A stretch of 41,150 nucleotides of DNA from Halonatronum saccharophilum DSM 13868 (GTDB taxonomy: Bacteria; Bacillota; Halanaerobiia; Halobacteroidales; Halobacteroidaceae). The stretch lies in the NCBI RefSeq assembly GCF_000517025.1, contig NZ_KI912091.1, forward strand, positions 328,635 to 369,784. Direction: 5' to 3'. Made by a program: the position numbers and the translations under genes. The notes under the pieces were generated by a model. It ran no database searches, was not told where the DNA came from, and saw only the letters and a program-made list of their open reading frames with translations. Positions 15,931 through 24,819 of this stretch are shown in pieces. The first letter of the stretch is position 1. Every line of letters begins with the position of its first letter.

Positions 15931-18429
15931 ATGGAGAAGCTAATACAATTATTGAATAATTATAAGAAGAAGGCTATGGACAGGAAGAAGAATTATAATT
16001 TAAATCCAAGACCTTTAACTAAAGAAGAGGTTGAAGGAATAGTAGAAGGATTATCTTTAAAAGGGTTAGGTGAAGAAAGCTTTATTATTTTTGAAGAAGA
16101 AAAGTTGGATAAGTTATTAGTCAGATTATTATCTAAAGAGGTTAGAAGGGGAACCTTCCCTTCATCTTATGTTAAGGCAGAAGGACTAGCAAAGGTAGTT
16201 AAAGGTGAGTTGGATACAGATTATATATCTAAAGAAGAAGCTTTAAATTTGTTGGCCCAGATGAAGGGTGGAGCTGCTTCTGTAGAGTTAGTTAGTTTAT
16301 TAGAAGAAGATTATTATATTGAAGAGATTGTAGAGATTTTAAAAGATACCGTATTGGTTAATAAAGAGGAATTTGATAGGTTAGTATCCTTAGATGAAAA
16401 ACCTTTAATTAAAGAATTATTGAAGAGTTGGGCAGAAGGTGAGTTTACTAAGGAGTGGAAATTAAAAGATTCTTATAAGGGATTAAGTATTAAGGTAGGA
16501 GATAATATAACTACTGGACATTTAAGTCCTTCAAAGAATGCAGATACTAGAACGGATCAACCGCTGCATGCTCAATTTATTATGGATGGTCGTGAGGACG
16601 AATCGGACTTTTTAGATCGTTTAGCTGATCTTAAGCAAAAGTCAGAGGATATTTTCTTGGTTGCAGGTTCTGCTTTAGGGGAAGGCTCTTCTAGAAAGTC
16701 TGCTACTTATACTATATTACAAGTCTTAGGTAAGTCGGTAGAAGGGGAGCCAGAGAAGAAAAAAGGCGGAGTTGTAATCGCTAAGAGTATGGCACCAATC
16801 TTTAAAATTTCTTTGGTAGCTTCAGCGATTTTGCCAGTTATTTGTGATACTGATGATATTGAAGAAGGGGATGAACTTGAAGTTGATCTAGAAGGTGAAA
16901 AGCTGATAGTTAATGGAAGCAAAGAATTAGATATTAAGCTTCCTATTCCTTTCCAGATGGATAAGATTGCTGCTGGAGGTATGACATCCTTTGATGCTGG
17001 AAATGAGCTTAAAAAGTGGGCATTAGCTTATTGTCAAGAGAAAGGGATTGAAGTTGAGGCTGATAAAGCTCTTAAAGAAGATACAAATAAGGTTCCTCAA
17101 ACGTTGGCCCAAAAGATAGTAGGGATGAATCGTTTAGATGGAAAGAATACAATCTTACCTGGCGAAACTGCTCCAGTTCAAATTAGGGGTGTATATTCTC
17201 AGGATACAACTGGGCCAATGACTCTAGAAGAGTATCAATCAATGGCTGGAGGATTATTTGGTGCTGATTATGTTGTCCAATCTCTTTGTCATACTGGAGA
17301 GTGCCCATCTAGTGAAGATAGAGATCGTCATAAATATATAGATGATTTTGTTACTAGTCGTGGTGGTGTATGTTTAGAGACTGGAGAAGGTATTATCCAT
17401 ACTATAGCAAATCGCTTTGTTCTACCAACAGATGTGGTAGTAGGTGGAGATTCTCATACTAGAACTCCCCGCGGTGTATCTTTCCCAGCTGCATCAGACA
17501 TTATAGCTGGAGCTATGAAGTATGGTAAGCAGGATTTGACTATGGATGAGTCTGTAAGGGTCATCTTTAAAGGCCAACCTAAGGAAGGGATTACTGCTAG
17601 AGATTTAGTATCTACTTTAGTTATGTATGCTGACAAGACTGTAGGCAAGGATATCTATAGTGGTCGAATTATTGAGATGGAGGGTGTTGAATTCCTTGAT
17701 TCTGATGAACGTTATATCTTGACTAATGCTGTAGCTGAAAGAAGTGCTTCAGCAGGAACAGTTCCGCCAGATGAGAGGACTATAGAGACAATTAAAGAGA
17801 ATTTGGAGTACTTAAGGTCTAGACCTGATGCTCAGTCATCACCTTCTGTTATTAGGACTATTGAGGCTATTGAAGAGTTCTTAAAGGATCCTATCTTGCC
17901 TAAGGGTGATGAGGATGCTCAATATGCAGCTACAATTGAGATTCCATTAGAAGAGGTTAATGAGCCGATTGTTGCTAAACCACATCATCCAGATAATGTA
18001 GCTTATCTATCAGAGGTAGCAGGTGTAGAGTTAGATGAAGTCTTTATTGGAAGTTGTGTAGGTGGAGATTTAGAGAGTATCAGGGCTGCTGCTAGAATCG
18101 TTGAAGGCCATAAGATACCTCATAAGGTTAACTTTGTAGTATGCCCTGCTTCTAGAGATATCTACAACCAGCTAGCAAAGGATGGTAGTTTAGCTAAATT
18201 GACTGAAGCTGGTGCTACTATAACTATGCCAGGATGTGGACTTTGTATGGGTAATAAAAGAAGAATTGGTGCGGGATCGACTGCACTAACTACTACAACA
18301 AGAAATTATCAATCTAGAATTGGCCCGGCTGATTCTAAGACTTACTTAGGTAGTGCTCATGTAGCAGCTGTTTCTGCCATCTTAGGTAAGTTCCCAACTG
18401 TTGATGAATATTTTGATATTTTCAAATAA
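15931..18429 (+). CDS. acnB: Aconitate hydratase B
   Basis: The enzyme interconverts citrate and isocitrate through a [4Fe-4S] cluster. The 832-residue protein has the AcnB order: a helical HEAT-like N-domain (about 1-155), the swivel domain next (about 165-370, with HLSPSKNADTRTDQPLHAQF and GSALGEGSSRKSATY), then the three catalytic domains. Cluster ligands are Cys709 (GSCVGGD) and Cys769/Cys772 (PGCGLCMGN), at nearly the same positions as in E. coli AcnB. HTGECPSSEDRDRHKY and GGDSHTRTPRG are substrate-side motifs. The ATG follows AGGAGGAG. No citrate synthase or isocitrate dehydrogenase is adjacent. AcnB apo-protein can bind RNA in other bacteria; that is untested here. Confidence 0.95.
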   Translation: MEKLIQLLNNYKKKAMDRKKNYNLNPRPLTKEEVEGIVEGLSLKGLGEESFIIFEEEKLDKLLVRLLSKEVRRGTFPSSYVKAEGLAKVVKGELDTDYISKEEALNLLAQMKGGAASVELVSLLEEDYYIEEIVEILKDTVLVNKEEFDRLVSLDEKPLIKELLKSWAEGEFTKEWKLKDSYKGLSIKVGDNITTGHLSPSKNADTRTDQPLHAQFIMDGREDESDFLDRLADLKQKSEDIFLVAGSALGEGSSRKSATYTILQVLGKSVEGEPEKKKGGVVIAKSMAPIFKISLVASAILPVICDTDDIEEGDELEVDLEGEKLIVNGSKELDIKLPIPFQMDKIAAGGMTSFDAGNELKKWALAYCQEKGIEVEADKALKEDTNKVPQTLAQKIVGMNRLDGKNTILPGETAPVQIRGVYSQDTTGPMTLEEYQSMAGGLFGADYVVQSLCHTGECPSSEDRDRHKYIDDFVTSRGGVCLETGEGIIHTIANRFVLPTDVVVGGDSHTRTPRGVSFPAASDIIAGAMKYGKQDLTMDESVRVIFKGQPKEGITARDLVSTLVMYADKTVGKDIYSGRIIEMEGVEFLDSDERYILTNAVAERSASAGTVPPDERTIETIKENLEYLRSRPDAQSSPSVIRTIEAIEEFLKDPILPKGDEDAQYAATIEIPLEEVNEPIVAKPHHPDNVAYLSEVAGVELDEVFIGSCVGGDLESIRAAARIVEGHKIPHKVNFVVCPASRDIYNQLAKDGSLAKLTEAGATITMPGCGLCMGNKRRIGAGSTALTTTTRNYQSRIGPADSKTYLGSAHVAAVSAILGKFPTVDEYFDIFK

Positions 18430-18432
18430 TAT

Positions 18433-18468
18433 AAAACCCTCTAGAATATATATTCTAGAGGGTTTTAG
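18433..18468 (+). terminator. Rho-independent terminator after acnB
   Basis: AAAACCCTCTAGAATATA and its exact complement form an uninterrupted palindrome ending in TTTT, 3 bases after the stop codon. The A run on the other side means it could also work leftward. Confidence 0.92.
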
Positions 18469-18563
18469 CTTTAAGTGAATAAAAAGAGGTCAATAGACAA
18501 TTCTAATAGTAAGTAGCTTTATATTAAACTGTTAATTAAAAATATTCATTAAATTATGAAAGG

Positions 18564-19496
18564 ATGATTCATATAGATTTTTTAGTTGTCTTCAACCAAG
18601 TTTTAGTTCTTTTTTCAATATTGCTTTTAGGATTTATTCTTAGAAAGATTGGTATTATAGATGAGAGAGGAAATAAAAATTTTACCAATCTTATCATATA
18701 TATAACTTTGCCAGCTTTAATCATTATTTCAATGGATTATGATTTTAGTTTAGAGCGTCTAGTAATGATGAGAACTACTTTAATTATCTCTGCAGGTATC
18801 TATATTGGAATGATAATAATATCCTATGTTATAATTAAGCTTTTACATCCATCTCCCAAAAGTGATGAAGATATCTATCAATTTATGATTATCTTTGCTA
18901 ATACAGCTTATATAGGCTTTCCAGTTATACAGGTTATTTATGGAGGAGAGGGAATATTTTTAGGGGCTATTTATAATGTAATTCTTAATTTGGTATTATG
19001 GACCTTAGGTATAGTAATTATGGAGAGAAGAAAAGGTGAAGGTGCAAAGATAACTATTAAGGCTATATTAAATCCTGGGATCGTATCAGTAGTAATTGGA
19101 TTTTTGATATTTATTCTTTCAATTGATTTACCTGGACCAATAAAAGATGCTATATCTATGGTAGGTGGAGTTACTTCTCCTTTAGCGTTAATTGTTGTAG
19201 GTTCTACATTATCCCAAGTTAAGATAGGGGGTACATTTACTAATATTAGATTATGGATAGTAAGTGTAATTAGGCAGGTAGTAATACCTATAATAGCTTT
19301 ATTTATTTTAAGAGGGTTTAATATAGACCCATTAATATTAGGGGTGGCAGTTATTTTAACAGCTATGCCAGTAGCTGCTATGACGGCAATCTTTGCTCAG
19401 GAATTTAGAGGAGACTCAGCTTTAGCCTCAGAGGGAGTATTTTTAAGTACTTTATTATCTATGTTAACTATTCCATTGGTTATACAATTATTATAA
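18564..19496 (+). CDS. AEC (auxin efflux carrier) family transporter
   Basis: A 310-residue membrane protein with about ten hydrophobic spans in two halves. The family pattern is visible: LGFILRKIGIIDERGNKNFTNLIIYITLPALII at the N-terminus, the ANTAYIGFPVIQVIYG motif near 113, and AMPVAAMTAIFAQEF near the C-terminus. Bacterial AEC members export or import organic acids such as malate or malonate, but the substrate cannot be read from sequence. The ATG at 18564 directly abuts GAAAGG, unusually tight spacing, yet no other in-frame start gives the first span. It converges on the next gene, sharing a terminator. Confidence 0.85.
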   Translation: MIHIDFLVVFNQVLVLFSILLLGFILRKIGIIDERGNKNFTNLIIYITLPALIIISMDYDFSLERLVMMRTTLIISAGIYIGMIIISYVIIKLLHPSPKSDEDIYQFMIIFANTAYIGFPVIQVIYGGEGIFLGAIYNVILNLVLWTLGIVIMERRKGEGAKITIKAILNPGIVSVVIGFLIFILSIDLPGPIKDAISMVGGVTSPLALIVVGSTLSQVKIGGTFTNIRLWIVSVIRQVVIPIIALFILRGFNIDPLILGVAVILTAMPVAAMTAIFAQEFRGDSALASEGVFLSTLLSMLTIPLVIQLL

Positions 19497-19499
19497 TTT

Positions 19500-19543
19500 A
19501 GAAAAGAGATAAGCACATAATATTATGTGCTTATCTCTTTTGG
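19500..19543. terminator. Bidirectional terminator between convergent genes
   Basis: A 20-bp perfect palindrome (AAAAGAGATAAGCACATAAT and its complement, 19502-19541) with A and T runs on both sides sits between the AEC gene and the leftward gene that ends at 19567. It should end transcription from both directions. Confidence 0.93.
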
Positions 19544-19566
19544 TAGTTTAATTTATCTTTTAGAAG

Positions 19567-20517
19567 TTATAATGAGATTAATTCTAAATCATTAGGCAAC
19601 TCTTTGAAATTTATTAGTAGTTTCTTAGAGTTCTTTTCTTTTATTAATTTACAGATAAAGTTACATCCATTATTGAATTGTAATTCTAAGGAATTATCAA
19701 AAGAAGAGATCTCTAGTTTATCTGGTAGTTCTATCTTGTCAAAGTTTATAATAATTATATCAGGTCTTGCAATTACTTTATAATGAGAATTTGGCCCAAT
19801 TATAAATTTGAAGATCTTCTTTATATTTAATTCATTATTCTTTTCTTTTAAGGTTTTAGCTAAATCTTCAATAAAGTTATCTGAATTGTTAAAGGTATTA
19901 ATTATTTTCCTTTCTATTTTATTAATAGGGCTTATCTTTTCATCTTTTTTATTTAATTTTAATTCTTTTAAATTATTTATCTCTCTTTTAAATATAAAGT
20001 TTAGATCATAGGGGCTTTTTCCTTCATATAAAGTGATTCTAAGATCAAAGGTGTCAACTTTATTCTTTAACCTGTCTGGTGATCTATCTATTACTACCTT
20101 AGTTAGACTACCATTGAAGAAGCTCTTTTTCAGCCAGTTAACGAAATTTTTAGAGAAATCATTATACTTATCTTGGATAATAGAAGGTAAGGTTTCAAAC
20201 TCTGTTAGATTTCTCTTCTGCTTGATAGAAGTTCTTTTAGTTAACTTAATAATAATATCCCTATCTTTTTTCATTGATTTTCTTATTTTATTACAGAGAA
20301 TAAAGGTTAAAAGTTCATCATTAAAAGAGATTAGATTATCTTTTGCTAAGCTATCAAAGTGTATTAAAGCATCCTCTTTGAGTAAATACTTATTATGATC
20401 TCCTTTACTTATCATCTCCGGTTCTTCTTCTCTAATCTTTTGAAGCCTATCGTATATTATATTTTGACTTAAATTGAAATAATTCCTTAACTCTTTTACT
20501 GTAAGGTAATTATCCAT
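19567..20517 (-). CDS. Unrecognised protein with N-terminal excisionase/MerR-like helix-turn-helix
   Basis: I do not recognise this 316-residue protein. Residues 3-26 (LTVKELRNYFNLSQNIIYDRL) form a winged-helix/excisionase-like DNA-binding motif followed by a polar segment (ISKGDHNKYLLKEDAL). The rest is rich in Lys, Asn and Ile, with no catalytic motif, signal peptide or membrane span; it looks like alternating alpha and beta elements (for example FKFIIGPNSHYKVIARPDIIIINFD). A strong ribosome site, AAAGGAGGA, precedes the ATG. It is divergent from an MFS gene across about 500 bases with repeated TACCATA-type motifs, so a regulator of one or both genes is a reasonable guess. The composition is more A+T-rich than its neighbours. 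Confidence 0.6.
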   Translation of the reverse strand: MDNYLTVKELRNYFNLSQNIIYDRLQKIREEEPEMISKGDHNKYLLKEDALIHFDSLAKDNLISFNDELLTFILCNKIRKSMKKDRDIIIKLTKRTSIKQKRNLTEFETLPSIIQDKYNDFSKNFVNWLKKSFFNGSLTKVVIDRSPDRLKNKVDTFDLRITLYEGKSPYDLNFIFKREINNLKELKLNKKDEKISPINKIERKIINTFNNSDNFIEDLAKTLKEKNNELNIKKIFKFIIGPNSHYKVIARPDIIIINFDKIELPDKLEISSFDNSLELQFNNGCNFICKLIKEKNSKKLLINFKELPNDLELISL

Positions 20518-21024
20518 AAATTAATCCTCCTTTTATAGATGGACATTCTATAAGTCTTTTAGTTAAATAGCTATAATTATTACCTATATAACTATTATAC
20601 TAATTTAATTCTTAGTTGCAAAAGGATAATTTATATATATGGGCGTTTAAAACTCGCATTTACCGAATTATGGTATAAATTTCCCTTAGACTCTCTATTT
20701 TAAGAGATAGCTTTAATTTTTAAGGTTACAAGGTTATTTATAATCATACCATATATTATAATTCTAATTTCTATGGTTTTATACCTATTTTTAAAAGAAT
20801 CTTATAGAGATTATACCATATATATATTATCTTAAGAGAGCTAGTGTGATAGAATCTTAATCTATATAGATGTTTAAAGTAGTTAGGGGTTATAAGTTGT
20901 TTTAAAAATTGTTGTTAATAATAAGCAGCCCAAGTAATATTCTTTGCAAAGTTGTTTAAAGTCAATTATAATATAAGTTGTTATCTTAAAAATTATATTA
21001 TAAGATACAGAAAGGAATAAATAG
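20518..21024. promoter_or_regulatory. 500-bp divergent intergenic region with repeated TATACCATA-like motifs
   Basis: The motif occurs as TATGGTATA at 20669-20677, CATACCATA at 20745-20753 and TATACCATA at 20812-20820, and a related interrupted palindrome TATGGTTTTATACC lies at 20772-20785. They are about 70 bases apart. This resembles an array of operators, possibly for the HTH protein transcribed leftward. No gene or riboswitch was recognised. In so A+T-rich a region chance cannot be excluded. Confidence 0.4.
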
Positions 21025-22203
21025 ATGAGTAAAAGAAATGATTATAGGTTATTAACTGTATTTGCATTTTCTATTGTTTTGACTTTTGGAATTATTATGA
21101 ACTTAAAGGCCCAAGTTAACCCTTTAATTCAAGATTATTATGGGATTAATTATTCTAGGTTGGGTCTAATTTTTTCTACTTTATCTACAGGAAGTATTAT
21201 AACAACCTTTTATGGGGGAAGGTTGATCCAGAATTTTGGGTTAAAGAAAGTTATCTTTAGTGGATTATCTGTTGTTGGGGTAGGTTTGGCTGTAGTAAAT
21301 TATTCTATTACTTACAATCTACTATTAGTTGCTATGTTTATAATTGGGCTAGGGTTGGGACTTTTAAATGTTAGTAATAACTCACTTGCTTCTTTATTAT
21401 TTGTCAAAAATAGAGGTAGGATGATGAATATCTTTCATTTATTCTTTGGAGTTGGTGGTATGTTGGCCCCTATTTATGCTAATGGATTATTTAATTTAGG
21501 TGGAAATTGGAAGAGTACATACTTTTTCGTTCTTTTGATAATAATACCTTTATTAATGGTTACCTTTAAAGCTAAATTCCCTAAGTTGGAGAGGGATAAA
21601 AAAGAGCCAACTTCTTTCTTTAAGCTATTAGGTGAACCTAAAATACTTATCTTTGCTCTAATCTTTCTGCTTTACGTAGGATTGGAGATTGGAATAGCCA
21701 GTTGGCTTGGTGTTTATCTAAATGATGTACAAGGTAGAAGTGAGGGAGAGATAGGGTTTTATTTAGCTATTTTCTTCTTTTTATTTACCTTTGGTCGTTT
21801 AGTTGCAAGTTTTATTGTAGAGAAAGTAGGTTACTTTAAAATGGTATTCATATCTGCTACTTTAGGTGGGCTAAGCTTTTTTCTTGGATTAGTTGGCCCG
21901 GAGGTATTTACAATCTTTTTTTCTATGGTTGGTTTATGGATAGCACCTATTTTCCCGACTATGCAGGCTATTATATTTGAAACTTTTGAAGAGGATATAT
22001 CAGCTATTATTGGATTGATATTGACCTTTGGTGCTTTAGGTGATGTAATTATTGCTAATTGGTTTACTGGCTTATTAAATGATTTATTAGGAATTAGATT
22101 AGGTTATGGAGGATTTCTTGTTTATATAGTACTATTAATCTTCCTATTAAATTGGTTAAGAGTAGGATATTTAAATCAAGATAAGGTTAAAGCATCTAAT
22201 TAA
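21025..22203 (+). CDS. Major facilitator superfamily (MFS) transporter
   Basis: A 392-residue protein with twelve predicted membrane spans split by a basic loop near residues 180-205 (KAKFPKLERDKKEP). The first half has the family-type GGRLIQNFGLKKVI loop between spans 2 and 3, and span 5 region GVGGMLAPIYANGLF. The overall pattern resembles the fucose/sugar permease-like branch, but the substrate is unknown. The ATG follows GAAAGGA. It is divergent from the unrecognised HTH gene and followed by an independent CBS gene with its own ribosome site. Confidence 0.85.
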   Translation: MSKRNDYRLLTVFAFSIVLTFGIIMNLKAQVNPLIQDYYGINYSRLGLIFSTLSTGSIITTFYGGRLIQNFGLKKVIFSGLSVVGVGLAVVNYSITYNLLLVAMFIIGLGLGLLNVSNNSLASLLFVKNRGRMMNIFHLFFGVGGMLAPIYANGLFNLGGNWKSTYFFVLLIIIPLLMVTFKAKFPKLERDKKEPTSFFKLLGEPKILIFALIFLLYVGLEIGIASWLGVYLNDVQGRSEGEIGFYLAIFFFLFTFGRLVASFIVEKVGYFKMVFISATLGGLSFFLGLVGPEVFTIFFSMVGLWIAPIFPTMQAIIFETFEEDISAIIGLILTFGALGDVIIANWFTGLLNDLLGIRLGYGGFLVYIVLLIFLLNWLRVGYLNQDKVKASN

Positions 22204-22281
22204 TGACTTTAACGATGAATCTAATGATTAAATTTTAAAACAATTGCATATCCTAATCTTGAAAAGGAGGAGGATATAAGA

Positions 22282-22707
22282 ATGCAATTAAGAGATATTA
22301 TGACCAATGATGTATCTAGTGTTGGCCCAACTTCAAGTGTGAATGAAGCAGCGCAGATTATGAAGAATTTAAATGTTGGTTGTGTTCCAGTCTGTAATGG
22401 TAATGAGCCTGTGGGTATTATTACTGATAGAGATATTGCTATTCGTAATGTTGCTGAAAATGGGGATTTTAACTCTCCAGTAGAGAGTATTATGTCTAAT
22501 AACTTAGTTTATGGAAGTCCGGATATGTCTGTCCATGAAGCAGCAGAGTTAATGTCAAAAAATCAGATTAGAAGGTTACCCATTGTAGAAAATGGTAATC
22601 TTGTTGGAATAGTAGCTTTAGGTGACTTAGCTGTACAGTCTGGATCAGATATGGAAGCTGGAGATGCTCTATCGACAATCTCTACTCCTAGTAAACCACA
22701 AAGTTAG
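22282..22707 (+). CDS. CBS-domain pair protein
   Basis: This 141-residue protein is essentially one Bateman module: two CBS motifs, about 1-60 (LRDIMTNDVSSVGPTSSVNEAAQIM, then VGIITDRDIAIR) and about 65-125 (VESIMSNNLVYGSPDMSVHEAAELM, then LVGIVALGDLAV). Such modules bind adenine nucleotides and often act as sensors. There is no fused effector domain, so the partner is unknown. Similar stand-alone proteins are common in spore-forming and stress-tolerant Firmicutes. An extended AAGGAGGAGG ribosome site suggests strong translation. Confidence 0.9.
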   Translation: MQLRDIMTNDVSSVGPTSSVNEAAQIMKNLNVGCVPVCNGNEPVGIITDRDIAIRNVAENGDFNSPVESIMSNNLVYGSPDMSVHEAAELMSKNQIRRLPIVENGNLVGIVALGDLAVQSGSDMEAGDALSTISTPSKPQS

Positions 22708-22717
22708 ATTTTAAATT

Positions 22718-22752
22718 TAGCAAGCTCTATCCTTTTTAGGGTAGAGCTTTTA
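22718..22752 (+). terminator. Rho-independent terminator after the CBS gene
   Basis: AAGCTCTATCCT and AGGGTAGAGCTT pair around a short T loop and end in TTTT, 11-15 bases after the stop codon. Confidence 0.9.
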
Positions 22753-22803
22753 AGTTCAGTAAGAAGGTTTTGCTCGCTTAGGCGCGAAGTTATTATTTAG
22801 ATA

Positions 22804-22945
22804 GAAGTGATATTAAGTGGCACTTTGGTGCCATTAGTAATGAGTAAGACCAAAATCTCAAAACCTTTTATAAACTTAGGGAGTAAAGGGGCTTCTGGTT
22901 TTTAAGAAGTTACCCATTACTGATTACTCATCACTAGTAATAAAT
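22804..22945 (-). repeat. Long-hairpin intergenic repeat, copy B (reverse, shortened)
   Basis: In reverse complement it matches copies A and D: AGTAATCAGTAATGGGTAA arm, AAACCTTAAAA-like to CCCTAAG spacer, AGGTTTTGAGATTTTGGTCTTACTCATTACT arm, then a GGCACC/GGTGCC hairpin. It lacks the small left-terminal palindrome and part of one arm. It lies between the CBS gene terminator and the radical-SAM gene, ending about 17 bases before the latter's start. Confidence 0.8.
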
Positions 22946-22962
22946 ACAAAGGAGTTCTAACA

Positions 22963-24720
22963 ATGAAGACACTGTTAACGACGTTAAATGCAAAGTTTAT
23001 TCATTCTTCTTTGGCTTTGAGATACTTAAAAGCTTACTGTGGAGATGAATTTGATATTAGAATAAGAGAATATACAATTAATCAACATACTGATGAATTA
23101 TTAGGTGAGATATATCGAGAAGGTTGTGATTTGGTTGGTTTTTCTTGTTATATATGGAATATAGGTCAGACTTTAGAATTGATTAGGCTATTAAAGAAGG
23201 TTCAACCTAATATTAAGGTTCTATTAGGTGGACCAGAGGTATCTTATGATGGTTACAAGTTGATGGAGGAGTATGAAGAGATAGATTATATAATATTTGG
23301 AGAGGGAGAGCTTAGCTTTAAGGAGTTGCTTGGTAACTTAAGGGTCAAAAAAGATCTGTCTAAGGTGGATGGTCTAATTTATAGAAAAGGAAGTAAGGTA
23401 GTAGAGAATAAAGCTAGAGAGGTTATTTGTGATTTAGATATTATCCCCTCACCCTATGAAAGTTTAGAAGGGTTAGATAATAAGATAATCTATTTTGAAT
23501 CAAATCGCGGCTGTCCTTTCAACTGCCAATATTGTTTATCTTCTACTTTATCATCAGTTAGGTTCTTCTCTTTAGATAGGGTAAAGAGTGATCTTTTAAA
23601 GTTGATTGAAAGTGGAGTTAAACAGGTTAAATTTGTAGATCGAACCTTTAATGCTAATAGTAATTATGCTATGGAAGTCTTTAGATTTTTGCTAGATCAA
23701 TGGTCGGAAGGTTTGGATATTAACTTCCATTTTGAAATTACGGCTGATCTAATGAGCAAAGAGATGATTGAATTATTATCTAAAGCTCCAAAGGGTTATT
23801 TCCAATTTGAGATTGGTGTACAATCGACCAATAAAGAGACTTTGAAGTTGATTGATCGTAGGATGGATCTAAAAAGGTTAAGCAAGGTAGTTAGAGACCT
23901 TAATAGCTATAATAATATCCACTTGCATTTGGATCTTATAGCTGCTTTACCAAAGGAGGACTATAATACTTTTAAAGAGTCATTTAATTTTGTTTATGAT
24001 TTAAAACCAGGCAAGTTACAGCTAGGTTTTTTAAAACTCCTAAAAGGATCTGGGCTTAGAAGAAGGGCCAACGAATATGGGTATATATGGGCAGCTAAGC
24101 CTCCTTATGAAGTGTTAGAGAGTAATAGTTTATCATATGGGGAGATGTTGAAATTAAAGATGGTAGAAGAGGTTTTAGAGACCTTTAGTAATTCTCATCA
24201 CTTTGATTATAGCATAGAATATATTAAAGATAACTTTTATGCAACCCCCTTTGATCTATTTGAAGATTTGGCTAAATTTTGGGAAGAGAAAGGATATTAT
24301 CGCTATCCTCATAAATTAGAGTCTCTTTATAAGTATTTGCAAGAATTCTATAGGGAGTATTGTGTGAAGGAAGAAGATATATTTAATGAAATATTAAAGT
24401 TTGATTATCTCTTAAGAAGAAGAAAAGTGGATATACCTGATTTCTTTAATAAGTATGAAGTGGATGATTATAAGGATAAGTTTAATAATTTTACAAGAGA
24501 TAAAGAGATGATTGATAAGTACTTACCAGATTTAAGCGGCTTTAGTGCACGCCAAATTAGAAGAAAGATTCAAATTGAGTCTTTTAAGTATGATATACTA
24601 AATGTTATAGATGGGTCAAAAGAGGGAATAAAAGAAGGATTAATAGCAATTTTGTTTAATTATAGTAATAAAGAAGGGCTTTTTAATAAAGCTAATTTTT
24701 CTAGAATTAACTTAAGTTAA
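22963..24720 (+). CDS. B12-binding-domain radical SAM protein
   Basis: The 585-residue protein begins with a cobalamin-binding-like Rossmann domain (about 1-130: LVGFSCYIWNIGQTLELIRLLK, VLLGGPEVSYDGYKLM). A radical SAM domain follows, with the cluster motif CPFNCQYC at Cys184/188/191 and downstream FQFEIGVQSTN. The C-terminal about 200 residues are helical and poorly defined, as in the group usually annotated with DUF4080. Members of this large class are often methyltransferases or peptide/lipid modifiers; the substrate here is unknown and no partner gene is evident. The classical DxHxxG cobalamin motif is not visible, so cobalamin dependence is uncertain. A hairpin repeat lies just upstream. 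Confidence 0.85.
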   Translation: MKTLLTTLNAKFIHSSLALRYLKAYCGDEFDIRIREYTINQHTDELLGEIYREGCDLVGFSCYIWNIGQTLELIRLLKKVQPNIKVLLGGPEVSYDGYKLMEEYEEIDYIIFGEGELSFKELLGNLRVKKDLSKVDGLIYRKGSKVVENKAREVICDLDIIPSPYESLEGLDNKIIYFESNRGCPFNCQYCLSSTLSSVRFFSLDRVKSDLLKLIESGVKQVKFVDRTFNANSNYAMEVFRFLLDQWSEGLDINFHFEITADLMSKEMIELLSKAPKGYFQFEIGVQSTNKETLKLIDRRMDLKRLSKVVRDLNSYNNIHLHLDLIAALPKEDYNTFKESFNFVYDLKPGKLQLGFLKLLKGSGLRRRANEYGYIWAAKPPYEVLESNSLSYGEMLKLKMVEEVLETFSNSHHFDYSIEYIKDNFYATPFDLFEDLAKFWEEKGYYRYPHKLESLYKYLQEFYREYCVKEEDIFNEILKFDYLLRRRKVDIPDFFNKYEVDDYKDKFNNFTRDKEMIDKYLPDLSGFSARQIRRKIQIESFKYDILNVIDGSKEGIKEGLIAILFNYSNKEGLFNKANFSRINLS

Positions 24721-24819
24721 TGATTTTCATAACACTAATCTATAAGAGAAAGGCTATAATTTTATAATGATCTCCTGTTTAAATAGATATGTGTAATTAG
24801 ATTAAGGAGGCGATGTATT

